Below are positions 8,045 to 15,870 of a DNA stretch of 59,106 nucleotides, in pieces. Position 1 is the stretch's first letter; each line of letters starts with the position of its first letter. The translations under genes and the position numbers were made by a program. The DNA comes from JBHELB01 sp041859045 (lineage in GTDB: Bacteria; Hydrogenedentota; Hydrogenedentia; Hydrogenedentales; SLHB01). The stretch spans positions 1 to 59,106 of the forward strand of contig JBHELB010000051.1 of NCBI GenBank assembly GCA_041859045.1. The letters are read 5' to 3'. Under the pieces are notes generated by a model that had not been told where the DNA came from, did no database searches, and was given only the letters and a program-made list of their open reading frames with translations.

Positions 8045-8124
8045 GCATTTTAAAAATGGCGTGGCCGTTTTCCGAGGTCTATCCCGCGCCATTTCTTGAA
8101 ATGCGTAGCGCCAAGTGGCTACGG
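8045..8124 (+). repeat. dispersed intergenic element, copy 1
   Basis: Arm GCATTTTAAAAATGGCG (8045-8061) pairs imperfectly with CGCCATTTCTTGAAATGC (8087-8104), followed by GTAGCGCCAAGTGGCTACGG (8105-8124). The same layout and much of the sequence recur at 31422-31504. It lies in the untranslated leader of the RiPP operon. Confidence 0.7.
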
Positions 8125-8228
8125 CTTTGCTTAACCTGCGCTAGGCGTGGGGACGCCAAACGCGACGGCGATATTTGCCGTGGGGAGTTCATCGACAGGG
8201 GCCTTAAGAGTCTATCGGAGGGGAGAAC

Positions 8229-9326
8229 GTGTCTCTACGCAAGAGTGTAGTCGCCGCCCTGCTGGTGGTTTTTGTGGGAATGTTTGTCGCGATATACCTT
8301 CGCATGACGCCCGAGGAAACGCCCATCGCTTTTCTCCCGTCGCTGGCTTCACCGGCCGAGCGCAGCGCGTCGAGTCCCGGCGAGACAACCCAGCCGCAAG
8401 GCAATCAGAGCGCCTCTTCCGCTTCCAGCGAGTCGCACTACCTGATTGATGCCCTTCTTGGAGGGCGGATCGAGGAGGCGTCTCTCGGCGTTCAGCGCTT
8501 GCTGGAAGCGCCCCCGCCCAAAGACATCCGGCCCTTGATTGAGCCGACGGACGGCCCCCGGGAGCAGCACCCGGTTCATGGCAACACTCCTGGCCTTTCG
8601 CTCGTTTACCGCAGCTACATGGTCACCCCCACGGACGGCGCCGACATGAGATTTCTCGAGTGGATCGACCTCGGCGAGACGGAGAGTGTTGTGCAATCCG
8701 TTAACGACGACGGCTCGGCGGTACTTCGCTGTGTGACGCAAAAGCCTCTCACCGCAAGCATGAGTTTTCTCAATTACGACAAAGAAAAGACGGTCCAGTT
8801 TTCAACGTCCGAGACCCAGGTCACGAAGGGGAAAAACGGCGAAATACGGCAACGAAGCGATGTGCGGGTCGCCACGAGTCACGGGGACGTGGGCGTCTCG
8901 GTATCCGGCGCAAGCAACGGCTCGTTGATCTTCCCCGGGGGAAGCGTCACCACCGGATCGACATGGACCACGGGGGACGAGTCGGCTCCGCAGGGAACCT
9001 TTAGCACCTACACTTTTAGTGGATACGCCATGGTCGACGGGGTCCGCTGCATGACGATTGTCGAGCGCTCCAAGACCAGGGCCTCCGTGGATCTCCAGGC
9101 CAACACCGGCTCGAAACTGAATGTGCAGGTCAATATCGACACGGAAGGGGTTCACTATTTCGATCCAGAACGGCAGGTTCAGGTTTACAAGGATGTGATC
9201 GTGAAGCGCACGGGGATAGCTTCGGACAACGCCTCTCTGACTGAAAAGATCGAGTCGCTTTCCCCTCAGCAAATCTACCGAACGCAGTCTTACTTGAAGT
9301 CATATTCTGTCCGCGCCGATGGGTAG
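8229..9326 (+). CDS. membrane-anchored secreted protein of unknown function, first in RiPP operon
   Basis: 365 residues with a GTG start directly after GGAGGGGAGAAC. One N-terminal hydrophobic segment (residues ~6-24, VVAALLVVFVGMFVAIYL) acts as signal anchor. A Ser/Pro/Gln-rich linker follows (~35-70), then an all-beta outer domain rich in Ser, Thr and Gly (~120-340). No enzyme motif is visible. It is separated from the precursor gene by 176 nt and shares its direction, so it may be co-transcribed and act outside the membrane (sensing, immunity or delivery of the peptide). That role is a guess from position. Confidence 0.7.
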   Translation: MSLRKSVVAALLVVFVGMFVAIYLRMTPEETPIAFLPSLASPAERSASSPGETTQPQGNQSASSASSESHYLIDALLGGRIEEASLGVQRLLEAPPPKDIRPLIEPTDGPREQHPVHGNTPGLSLVYRSYMVTPTDGADMRFLEWIDLGETESVVQSVNDDGSAVLRCVTQKPLTASMSFLNYDKEKTVQFSTSETQVTKGKNGEIRQRSDVRVATSHGDVGVSVSGASNGSLIFPGGSVTTGSTWTTGDESAPQGTFSTYTFSGYAMVDGVRCMTIVERSKTRASVDLQANTGSKLNVQVNIDTEGVHYFDPERQVQVYKDVIVKRTGIASDNASLTEKIESLSPQQIYRTQSYLKSYSVRADG

Positions 9327-9502
9327 TGGCTTTCGGCATCGCCGCGACGTGCAGCGAATCAGGGTACACCGGGAACGAAGCGGTTCCGGAAGGGAGCGTG
9401 CGAATACAACGCACAGCGCATTCGCGATTCTTGCTCGCCAAATGGCGTCGCCGTTCGGAAGCAACGATTCTCCATCGAACAAAGGGAAGGAGGTGAAAAG
9501 AA

Positions 9503-9724
9503 ATGAGCAACAAAATGGCCTTCGAAGTGCCCTTCTTGGTTGGGAGCGTTCCTCTTTCCGAGGAAGGCAGCCCGTGTGCGTCGGGATTCTCATGCGCATG
9601 CGGGTACTCTGGCTGCGCGGATAACTTCGATCCGGACTGCGGTGCCGGGTTGGCGATCTCCGCAATTGGCGCGATCGCCGGCATCGTTATCGCGATCGTG
9701 CCGACGAACGCGGCGCCAGGCTAA
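9503..9724 (+). CDS. RiPP precursor peptide, Cys-rich with hydrophobic tail
   Basis: 73 residues behind a very strong ribosome site (AAGGAGGTG, 9486-9494), as expected for an abundant precursor. The likely leader is residues 1-24 (MSNKMAFEVPFLVGSVPLSE...). A Cys cluster follows at C25, C31, C33, C38 and C46. Residues 48-67 form an Ala/Ile/Gly-rich hydrophobic stretch (GAGLAISAIGAIAGIVIAI) long enough to span a membrane. Immediate neighbours are a PqqD-like recognition protein and two radical SAM enzymes, which marks it as the substrate. Thioether (Cys to carbon) links by the SPASM enzyme and C-methylation by the B12-type enzyme are plausible modifications; both are inferred from enzyme families. 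Confidence 0.8.
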   Translation: MSNKMAFEVPFLVGSVPLSEEGSPCASGFSCACGYSGCADNFDPDCGAGLAISAIGAIAGIVIAIVPTNAAPG

Positions 9725-9736
9725 TCTCGGGACCTT

Positions 9737-9881
9737 CTAGTGTGCTTGGCCCTCTTTCTCTTCGAATGGATGTTGCGGCGCGCGCAAGGGCGCTGTAAAG
9801 GCGGTTCGAATCGCGCGACAGCGTTGAAGGGCCGTTTCCCGAGAGGGCGCTTAAGGCAGGGAGCTAGGGCCAAGCACCTAG
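9737..9881 (+). promoter_or_regulatory. long-range stem between precursor and maturation genes
   Basis: CTAG.GTGCTTGGCCCT (9737-9753) and AGGGCCAAGCACCTAG (9866-9881) are inverted repeats with a perfect 12-bp core, enclosing ~110 nt. The stem closes the gap between the precursor gene and the PqqD gene. It could stabilise the precursor mRNA or reduce read-through, so that the peptide is made in excess over its enzymes (inference). Confidence 0.45.
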
Positions 9882-9909
9882 TTCACAGGATGGAAGGGAA
9901 GATTCTCTT

Positions 9910-10260
9910 ATGAAACACGATGTGGCGGAAACAGAACGAATGCTGGACTTGACGCCAAGAATCCGAGCGGAAATTTGGTGCACCAACCCCGATGGAACGG
10001 TGCGCTTCTCGGATTTTTCGGGCCAATGCATCTTACTCAATAAACAAGGAGCCAGAATCTGGCGGTTGCTCGATCAGCGCCTCAGCATCAGGCAAATCAT
10101 TGCCCGGGCCGAGCTGGACGATCCTTCCGGTCCTGCTTCATCCGCCCACGAGATCATGGGTTTTCTTCAGTACCTTCAAGAAGGCGGATGGGTATCGCTA
10201 GGTCTAGATGGAACCTGGAAAAATTCATTTTTCCAAGACGAAGACAACGGACAAACATGA
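9910..10260 (+). CDS. PqqD-like RiPP recognition protein
   Basis: 116 residues, with PqqD-family features at ~25-100: a beta-rich N-terminal half (VRFSDFSGQCILLNKQGARIW), then RLLDQRLSIRQII and a helical C-terminal half. PqqD domains bind the leader of a precursor peptide and present it to a radical SAM enzyme. The gene stop overlaps the next start (ATGA at 10257-10260), so PqqD and the B12-radical SAM protein are translationally coupled and likely partners. Confidence 0.85.
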   Translation: MKHDVAETERMLDLTPRIRAEIWCTNPDGTVRFSDFSGQCILLNKQGARIWRLLDQRLSIRQIIARAELDDPSGPASSAHEIMGFLQYLQEGGWVSLGLDGTWKNSFFQDEDNGQT

Positions 10261-11561
10261 ACATACTACTGATCAACACCAGCAACATGCAGTATCGCGG
10301 CATCTTCCGCGAAAGAAACTCGTTGCCCCCTCTGGGGCTGTTGTATCTGGCGGCTATCGCCAAGGAACGGCTGGGGTGCGAATGCAAGGTCATCGACTTC
10401 GTCGTTCAAGATATTGGACGTCAGGAGCTAAGAGATCTGCTTCGTGAATATCGGCCGGGCGTGGTCGGCTTCTGCACCTATGCCGACAGTTGCGATCAAT
10501 TGGTCGAAGTCGCCGAGTTTGTGAAGGCCGAGCTTCCGGAAACCACGACGGTCATCGGCGGCGTATTCGCGACGTTCTGTCACGAAGATCTCTTGCGGCG
10601 GCACGCCTGCCTCGACTTAGCCGTTTTGGGCGAGGGCGAAATCACGTTCGTCGAGCTGCTCGAGGCGCTGAACGCGGGAGGCGGTCCGGACGCCATCTCC
10701 AAGGTCGCTGGACTCGCCATGCGCTCCGGTGCGCAGATCGTCTGCACAAGCCCGCGCGCGCGTATTCGCGATCTCGACTCGCTGCCGTTCCCGGATCGCA
10801 GCCTCATCCAGCCCCTCATCGACGACATGCAGTACTCGTTGCCCTTTACCATCTCCACATCGCGAGGTTGTCCGGGCGACTGCATCTTCTGTTCGTCACG
10901 CGCCTTTTGGGGAAGCGCCGTCCGGAGACGGAGCGCCGCGAACATATTCGCGGAAGTGCTTCACCTCCACAAGACCCAGGACATGTATTCGTTCCATATC
11001 TGCGACGACACCTTCACCTCGCGCCCCTCCACGGTGGAGGAGTTCTGCAAGTTGTTGACCGAAGCGGAAATCCCCGTGAAATGGTCATGCGAGTCCCGCG
11101 CGGACATCGTCACTCGCGAACTCCTCGAAACGCTTTTCAATTCCGGGTGCAAGTCGATTCAGTTCGGGATTGAAAGCGGATACGACCACATCCTCAGCGC
11201 GATCGGAAAAAAGGTGCGGACCGAACAGATAGAGACCGCCGTCAAAATGGCCAGCGAGATCGGTTTCAAGGTGATAGGCTCGTTCATTCTTGGCCATTAC
11301 CTCGACACCCGCGAAACCATGTTGGGGACGATCGACTTCTGCCGGAAACTGAAGGATCGCTACGGCCTCAGCCCCGCGTACGCGCTAAACACGCCATTTC
11401 CCGGGACCTATCAGAGGGAACACGCGAGCGACCTGGGGATGACCGTACACACTCAGGAGTATAGCGATCTTATTTTGTGTAAGCCGCACATTTCGACCCC
11501 CCACTTCAGCCAGCAAGATCTTCAGGAAATGTTTTTCATCGCCGCCGACACGCTCAGTTGA
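10257..11561 (+). CDS. B12-binding-type radical SAM enzyme of RiPP cluster
   Basis: 434 residues. The N-terminal Rossmann-like domain (1-~150, MNILLINTSN..., LPPLGLLYLAA, VVGFCTYAD, VIGGVFATF) is the cobalamin-binding type. The radical SAM domain carries CPGDCIFC (C205, C209, C212) for the [4Fe-4S] cluster. Enzymes of this class methylate unactivated carbons or do related radical chemistry on peptides and small molecules. The family's usual His in the GGpHaT loop is Phe-Ala here, so the base-off His ligand may be absent. The start at 10257 is fixed by the 4-nt overlap with the PqqD gene; upstream frame extension would overlap it without need. Confidence 0.85.
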   Translation: MNILLINTSNMQYRGIFRERNSLPPLGLLYLAAIAKERLGCECKVIDFVVQDIGRQELRDLLREYRPGVVGFCTYADSCDQLVEVAEFVKAELPETTTVIGGVFATFCHEDLLRRHACLDLAVLGEGEITFVELLEALNAGGGPDAISKVAGLAMRSGAQIVCTSPRARIRDLDSLPFPDRSLIQPLIDDMQYSLPFTISTSRGCPGDCIFCSSRAFWGSAVRRRSAANIFAEVLHLHKTQDMYSFHICDDTFTSRPSTVEEFCKLLTEAEIPVKWSCESRADIVTRELLETLFNSGCKSIQFGIESGYDHILSAIGKKVRTEQIETAVKMASEIGFKVIGSFILGHYLDTRETMLGTIDFCRKLKDRYGLSPAYALNTPFPGTYQREHASDLGMTVHTQEYSDLILCKPHISTPHFSQQDLQEMFFIAADTLS

Positions 11562-11573
11562 TGAGGAGGAAAA

Positions 11574-13103
11574 ATGCACGAGCACATGAAAATCGATAAC
11601 TCGGTGATTCCCGGCGTCGAAAGCATCATCGGGAAAAAACTCCTGGCCCCTGCGCGGTTATCCCAGAAGCAGCGCGGCACCGCATGGCTTTTGATCCAAA
11701 TCGATAGCGGGCATTGGATCCGGACGAACTCGACCGGCAAACGGCTTGTCGAACTCTGCGACGGCGTGCAAACAGTCGGCGAAGTCACCCAGACGCTCGC
11801 GACGGAGTACGGCATGCCGGCCCAACAGATACTTCAGGCGCTGCTACCGTTTATCCAAGGCGCGTTGGAGATCGGGTTTCTCCGGGACGTTGACACTCCC
11901 GCAAGGGCTGCGAGCGAAAATGTCTCGGACGCCCAGGAAACGCTGGAGCTTTGGCTGCATGTAACCAATCGCTGCAATATGGCCTGTCGCTTCTGTGTGC
12001 AAGGCGGACCGCGCGACGACGATCCTGGCGAGTTGCTAACTCTGCGGGACTACGAGACGCTTTTTGCTCAATTGAAGGACGTAAAGAATCTGCGAGTTAA
12101 ATTCTCGGGCGGCGAGCCGTTGCTTCGTCCGGATTTTCCAGAGATCGTACGTCGTTGCCGCGAGATCACCGGTCCCGCTACGCGCATTGTAATTGTGACC
12201 AATGGAACGGGCGCATCGATTGAGATCTACTTGCGTTTGGCGAAAATTGTGGACCTGGTGCAGATTTCGCTTGATGGCGCTAGCCCGGAAGTTCACGACG
12301 CCATCCGCGGCGCTGGGAGCTTCAAGAAAATCATGGCGCTGCTGGATGAAACGAGCCAGGCTGGCTTGAAAAACATCTGGCTGTCCTTTACCCCAACCCT
12401 GTCCAATTACAAAGATATGCCGCGCATGGTGAACCTGTGCCTGCGCAAGCGGGTCTCGGGTCTGCACATCAACAAACTGATGCCCGGCGGACGCGCCAAG
12501 GAAGGCTATGAGGACATACTGGTCCCCAAGGAAGAGTTCGAGCGCATCGTCGCGAAGCTCTATGCGGAGTATCAGTCGCAACTGGGCTGGTCTCGAACCC
12601 ACGTTTCCAAGCAACAGCAGCCCCCGCCGTTGGCGCTGGACCCCGCCTTCGAAAGCGCTTCCTCGGTTTCGCATCCGAACCGCGCGAGCGCGTGTGGATG
12701 GGGCCGCTTCATCGTAAGCATCGACGCCGGGGGCAATGTCTTCCCCTGTCCCTCGCTCAATATCCCCGAGTTTCGCAGGGGCAATATTCGGGAAGACGGT
12801 TTTTGGGCAGTGTACACGCGCCTTAAGCAAGACGTCGCGCCCATCGCGGTTGACGTGATTCCGGAGTGCGCGGAATGCGACATCCGCTATGTGTGCAGCG
12901 GAGGATGTCGTGCGCGCGCCTACCATCTTACCGGCGACGTCAAGCAAAAAGACCCTCAATGCAATTACGAGAGATACATCGACCGAATGTTCGAAGTAGC
13001 TCCCTATATCGTCACCAGCAACTCCTTCTTTCACCAGAAAGCGATCGAGCAGCATGCGGCGCGAGCCGGAAAGGACGCGCCCTCGCATGGGACATCTTCT
13101 TGA
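11574..13103 (+). CDS. radical SAM/SPASM peptide maturase with fused PqqD domain
   Basis: 509 residues. A PqqD-like domain lies at ~35-105 (GHWIRTNSTGKRLVELCDG...). The radical SAM core has CNMACRFC (C134, C138, C141) and FSGGEP. The C-terminal SPASM region has Cys-rich CGWG, FPCPS and CAECDIRYVCSGGC for auxiliary iron-sulfur clusters. This architecture is typical of enzymes that crosslink or otherwise modify RiPP precursors (sactionine-type thioethers, ranthipeptides, carbon-carbon links). An AGGAGG site lies 12 nt after the previous stop. The end overlaps the ABC ATPase start by 17 nt. Confidence 0.9.
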   Translation: MHEHMKIDNSVIPGVESIIGKKLLAPARLSQKQRGTAWLLIQIDSGHWIRTNSTGKRLVELCDGVQTVGEVTQTLATEYGMPAQQILQALLPFIQGALEIGFLRDVDTPARAASENVSDAQETLELWLHVTNRCNMACRFCVQGGPRDDDPGELLTLRDYETLFAQLKDVKNLRVKFSGGEPLLRPDFPEIVRRCREITGPATRIVIVTNGTGASIEIYLRLAKIVDLVQISLDGASPEVHDAIRGAGSFKKIMALLDETSQAGLKNIWLSFTPTLSNYKDMPRMVNLCLRKRVSGLHINKLMPGGRAKEGYEDILVPKEEFERIVAKLYAEYQSQLGWSRTHVSKQQQPPPLALDPAFESASSVSHPNRASACGWGRFIVSIDAGGNVFPCPSLNIPEFRRGNIREDGFWAVYTRLKQDVAPIAVDVIPECAECDIRYVCSGGCRARAYHLTGDVKQKDPQCNYERYIDRMFEVAPYIVTSNSFFHQKAIEQHAARAGKDAPSHGTSS

Positions 13104-13821
13104 ACTCAAAGGCGTCTCCAAGCACTACGCGCGAAACGGAGCGGTAGGACGTTTCTCCGTGACGGATGTGTACTTAGCGTTGCAGGCGGGCGATTTTGCC
13201 GTTATTTCCGGCGCTTCCGGCGCGGGAAAAAGCACGCTGCTGCTGCTTATGGGATGCTTGATTGCGCCGGATAAGGGAGAAGTCCTGTTCGACCAGCGCC
13301 GCATTTCGTCCGAAGACGCCGAGACCATTCTTCGAAGAGACGTGGGCTACCTCTTCCAAGACCGCAATCTCCTGGAGCACCTGACTGCGGAGGAGAACGT
13401 GGCGCTATCCCTGCGCTTCAAGCAGCCCATCGGCAGATATGCTGCGCGAAAAGAGGCGAGAGATCTTCTCTCGTCTCTTGGTCTTGAAAAGAAAGTCGCC
13501 CATAGGCCCGGACAGTTGTCCGGAGGAGAGCGCCAGAGAGTCGCCATCGCGCGCGCGCTGATCAAGAGTCCGAGGATTCTGCTGTTGGACGAGCCGACCA
13601 CGAATCTTGACACGGAGAATGCGTCTATCATTGTGGACACCGTCCAACAGTATTCGCGCCAGCACAAACCCGTCGTCGCCGTCGTTTCACACGCGCCCGA
13701 TGAATGGCCCATGGCCGACCGACGTTTCGTTCTTTCCGAGGGAACCATTGCCGAAGTCCCCGCCGACGTGACCGAAAAGTCGCCGCATGCAGATCTCGCG
13801 CGTGGAGGCATATGCCGATGA
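13087..13821 (+). CDS. MacB/LolD-type ABC transporter ATPase
   Basis: 244 residues. Walker A is GASGAGKST, the signature LSGGERQRVAIARAL and Walker B ILLLDEPT, with SH as the switch His. Sequence style matches the ATPases that energise FtsX-fold permeases. I start it at ATG 13087 (MGHLLELKG...), inside the end of the previous gene; the longer frame would add a non-ABC Arg-rich tail. It is coupled to the permease by overlap, so they form one complex for peptide export, immunity or extraction from the membrane. Confidence 0.9.
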   Translation: MGHLLELKGVSKHYARNGAVGRFSVTDVYLALQAGDFAVISGASGAGKSTLLLLMGCLIAPDKGEVLFDQRRISSEDAETILRRDVGYLFQDRNLLEHLTAEENVALSLRFKQPIGRYAARKEARDLLSSLGLEKKVAHRPGQLSGGERQRVAIARALIKSPRILLLDEPTTNLDTENASIIVDTVQQYSRQHKPVVAVVSHAPDEWPMADRRFVLSEGTIAEVPADVTEKSPHADLARGGICR

Positions 13822-14978
13822 ACCTGCACCTGGCCTGGATATTCATTCGGCGCCACCAGAGGCGACTCGCAAGAGGCGCGATCCTCCTCGTGATTCCATG
13901 CGCGCTGTTCCTGTGCATCTTCTCCTTCGGTTTGCACGAGTATTTTGGAGGAAAGGAAATTCCAAGCCTCATGCTCGGGGGCGCGCGAACCGATTCCGTC
14001 GCCTTGCCCTATGGCCCCCTCTCGCCTCAACTCTTCGAAGGTCTCGGGCCGCACGAGAGCGCAGCCGTAGTCCCGATCGTGTACCTGAATCTTCAGAACG
14101 TATACTCATACGCAACCCTTTCGCGCATTCGGTTCTCCGTGTTGATCGTTCCCGATGAGTTCATCACGTCTCGGATCTCGCCGCACCTTGCCGACGACCT
14201 TTTTCTGGAGGAAGGGAAATATCGGTGTCTATTAGGGCGTCAAGCCGCGCAGCTCTGGAACCTGACGAAGGACGATGTGATTGCGTTTTCACTGCCTCCC
14301 AATTTTCTTTTCGAGAAAGCCTCGCGCGGCGAGGAAGGCGAAGGCCGCTTTCGCGTTGCGGGCGTCCTGGAGAAAGATAGTCGCTTTCAATTGTTCGATG
14401 GAGCGGTGTTTATCCCCGCCTCCGCGGCAAAACACCTTTCCAACGAGGGCCTCATGTGGAATGCCGCGCTCTGCTACCTGAGCGATGCGGACAGTTATAA
14501 CGCCTGGGCAAGCAAAGCCCCGTTGATGGGGCTGTCCGTGGTCATTCGCCGGCCTCCGCTGGTCGCCTCCGGGGTTAGCTTGATTGGACTTCTCGCGCTG
14601 CTGCTCTCCGCAGCCCTCAACACAGGCGTTATCGTCTCGGCCTTGGTGGCGGAAAGCTCGCGGGACTTCGGGATTCTAAGGTCGATGGGCGCGCGCCAGC
14701 GCGAACTCAAAACCGCCCTCGCCGTATGCGTTGTTCTCCTTCAGGGAGTCAGTTTGCTCGCGGCATGGTGCGCCGCGAATGCGGGATTTGCCGTGCTGAA
14801 TCGCCTGCTCGCTCGGCAGAGCTCGTATCTCTTTCTGAACACGTACTTCAGGCTCGACGAAATGGCGCTCTCCGTGCTGCTGGCATGTGGAGCGATCAGC
14901 TCCATTCTCGCGGTTCTGGTGTGCATGAGGAAAATCCAGCGACTCGCGCCTGAGGACTTGATAAGGCAGCCCCGATGA
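13818..14978 (+). CDS. FtsX-like permease, partner of MacB-type ATPase
   Basis: 386 residues. One transmembrane segment near the N-terminus (GAILLVIPCALFLCIFSFGL) is followed by a ~230-residue periplasmic domain and three C-terminal segments (GVSLIGLLALLLSAAL, AVCVVLLQGVSLLAAW, ALSVLLACGAISSILAVLV). This is the four-segment MacB/LolC topology. ATG 13818 overlaps the ATPase stop (ATGA) and lies 9 nt from GGAGG, better spaced than ATG 13812. Such mechanotransmission pumps move substrates from the periplasmic side, which would suit export of a membrane-inserted peptide or self-protection. Confidence 0.85.
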   Translation: MNLHLAWIFIRRHQRRLARGAILLVIPCALFLCIFSFGLHEYFGGKEIPSLMLGGARTDSVALPYGPLSPQLFEGLGPHESAAVVPIVYLNLQNVYSYATLSRIRFSVLIVPDEFITSRISPHLADDLFLEEGKYRCLLGRQAAQLWNLTKDDVIAFSLPPNFLFEKASRGEEGEGRFRVAGVLEKDSRFQLFDGAVFIPASAAKHLSNEGLMWNAALCYLSDADSYNAWASKAPLMGLSVVIRRPPLVASGVSLIGLLALLLSAALNTGVIVSALVAESSRDFGILRSMGARQRELKTALAVCVVLLQGVSLLAAWCAANAGFAVLNRLLARQSSYLFLNTYFRLDEMALSVLLACGAISSILAVLVCMRKIQRLAPEDLIRQPR

Positions 14979-15835
14979 CGGCCGAGAAAATGCGTCTGGC
15001 GCTCCTGTGGACGTTTTACGTCATTACGTGCGTGATCTATCTTCCCAATGGCGTATCGTCAGCGGCCGGCGCCATCGCCGCGCTATGGCTCGTGTATCCA
15101 AATTCCGCAAGCGCCCCGTCGTCGTCCGGGCCACCCACCCGGCACTTTACCCTCGTGGTCGTCGGATTGCTCCTGTTCCCCCCCGTCATATTTGCGAGCC
15201 AGGCGATTCTGCCGCTCGCCCTGCAAAACGCGATGCAGGTGCGTACGGCGTACGGCGATTTCTCCATTCTCCCCAGCCCGCTCTACCTTGGTCTATACGT
15301 TGTCCCCGCGCTGGTCCTCCTGAAAAGGCGCGCGCGCGCCGCAGCCTCAGCGGATGGAGTTCCCATTCGATGGGAGCATGCGCGGCTGGTCCTGCTCAGC
15401 CTTCTAGTTATTCTTCCGGCCTGCATTACGCGGACTCAGAGGGCCGAACAATACGCGATGATGTGCGAAGAGATCTCGCGCAGCTACTGTTTCTATCTCT
15501 TCCTAAAATCATTCTGGTATAACGGCCTGTGGGAAGAACTATACTATCGCGGCGCGTTGCTCTCCGTGCTGACGGTTCGCTTTCGCCCACGCACCGCGGT
15601 GTTGATCGGAGCGACGGTATTCACGCTTCATCACGTCGATCTGCTTTACGGCCTGCTCGTCGGCACTAATCCTCATGTCCTGAAGGATCTCTTCGGCGTC
15701 TTTCTTCTCGGCGTAACGTGTGGGTATATCTATGTCCATACGCACAGGCTGGGGCCATGCATCGTCTACCACGGCGTTGTGTCCGGGTTCGGGTACCTCT
15801 TGGCATATCTCCAAAAACCGCCCGCTTTGCTCTGA
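14975..15835 (+). CDS. CPBP-family intramembrane metalloprotease
   Basis: 286 residues with several membrane segments and the CPBP/Abi (CAAX-like) signature: EELYYR (E187, E188, R192), HH at 219-220, and a late His at 266. The family cleaves peptides in or near the membrane and often occurs in bacteriocin loci as maturation or immunity protease. Its start overlaps the permease stop (ATGA at 14975). No peptidase C39 domain is fused to the exporter downstream, so this is the best candidate for removing the leader. Confidence 0.85.
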   Translation: MTAEKMRLALLWTFYVITCVIYLPNGVSSAAGAIAALWLVYPNSASAPSSSGPPTRHFTLVVVGLLLFPPVIFASQAILPLALQNAMQVRTAYGDFSILPSPLYLGLYVVPALVLLKRRARAAASADGVPIRWEHARLVLLSLLVILPACITRTQRAEQYAMMCEEISRSYCFYLFLKSFWYNGLWEELYYRGALLSVLTVRFRPRTAVLIGATVFTLHHVDLLYGLLVGTNPHVLKDLFGVFLLGVTCGYIYVHTHRLGPCIVYHGVVSGFGYLLAYLQKPPALL

Positions 15836-15870
15836 GCGGATCTCTCCCAAAAACGGCAGGAACAGTTCGC

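Noticed and set aside
9795..9830. GGTTCGAATC resembling a tRNA T-loop between precursor and PqqD genes
   Set aside because: Flanking bases do not form a T-stem, and no acceptor, D or anticodon arms can be drawn.
12036..13121. 361-codon minus-strand ORF opposite the SPASM radical SAM gene
   Set aside because: Antisense to an enzyme with all cluster cysteines; no independent signal.
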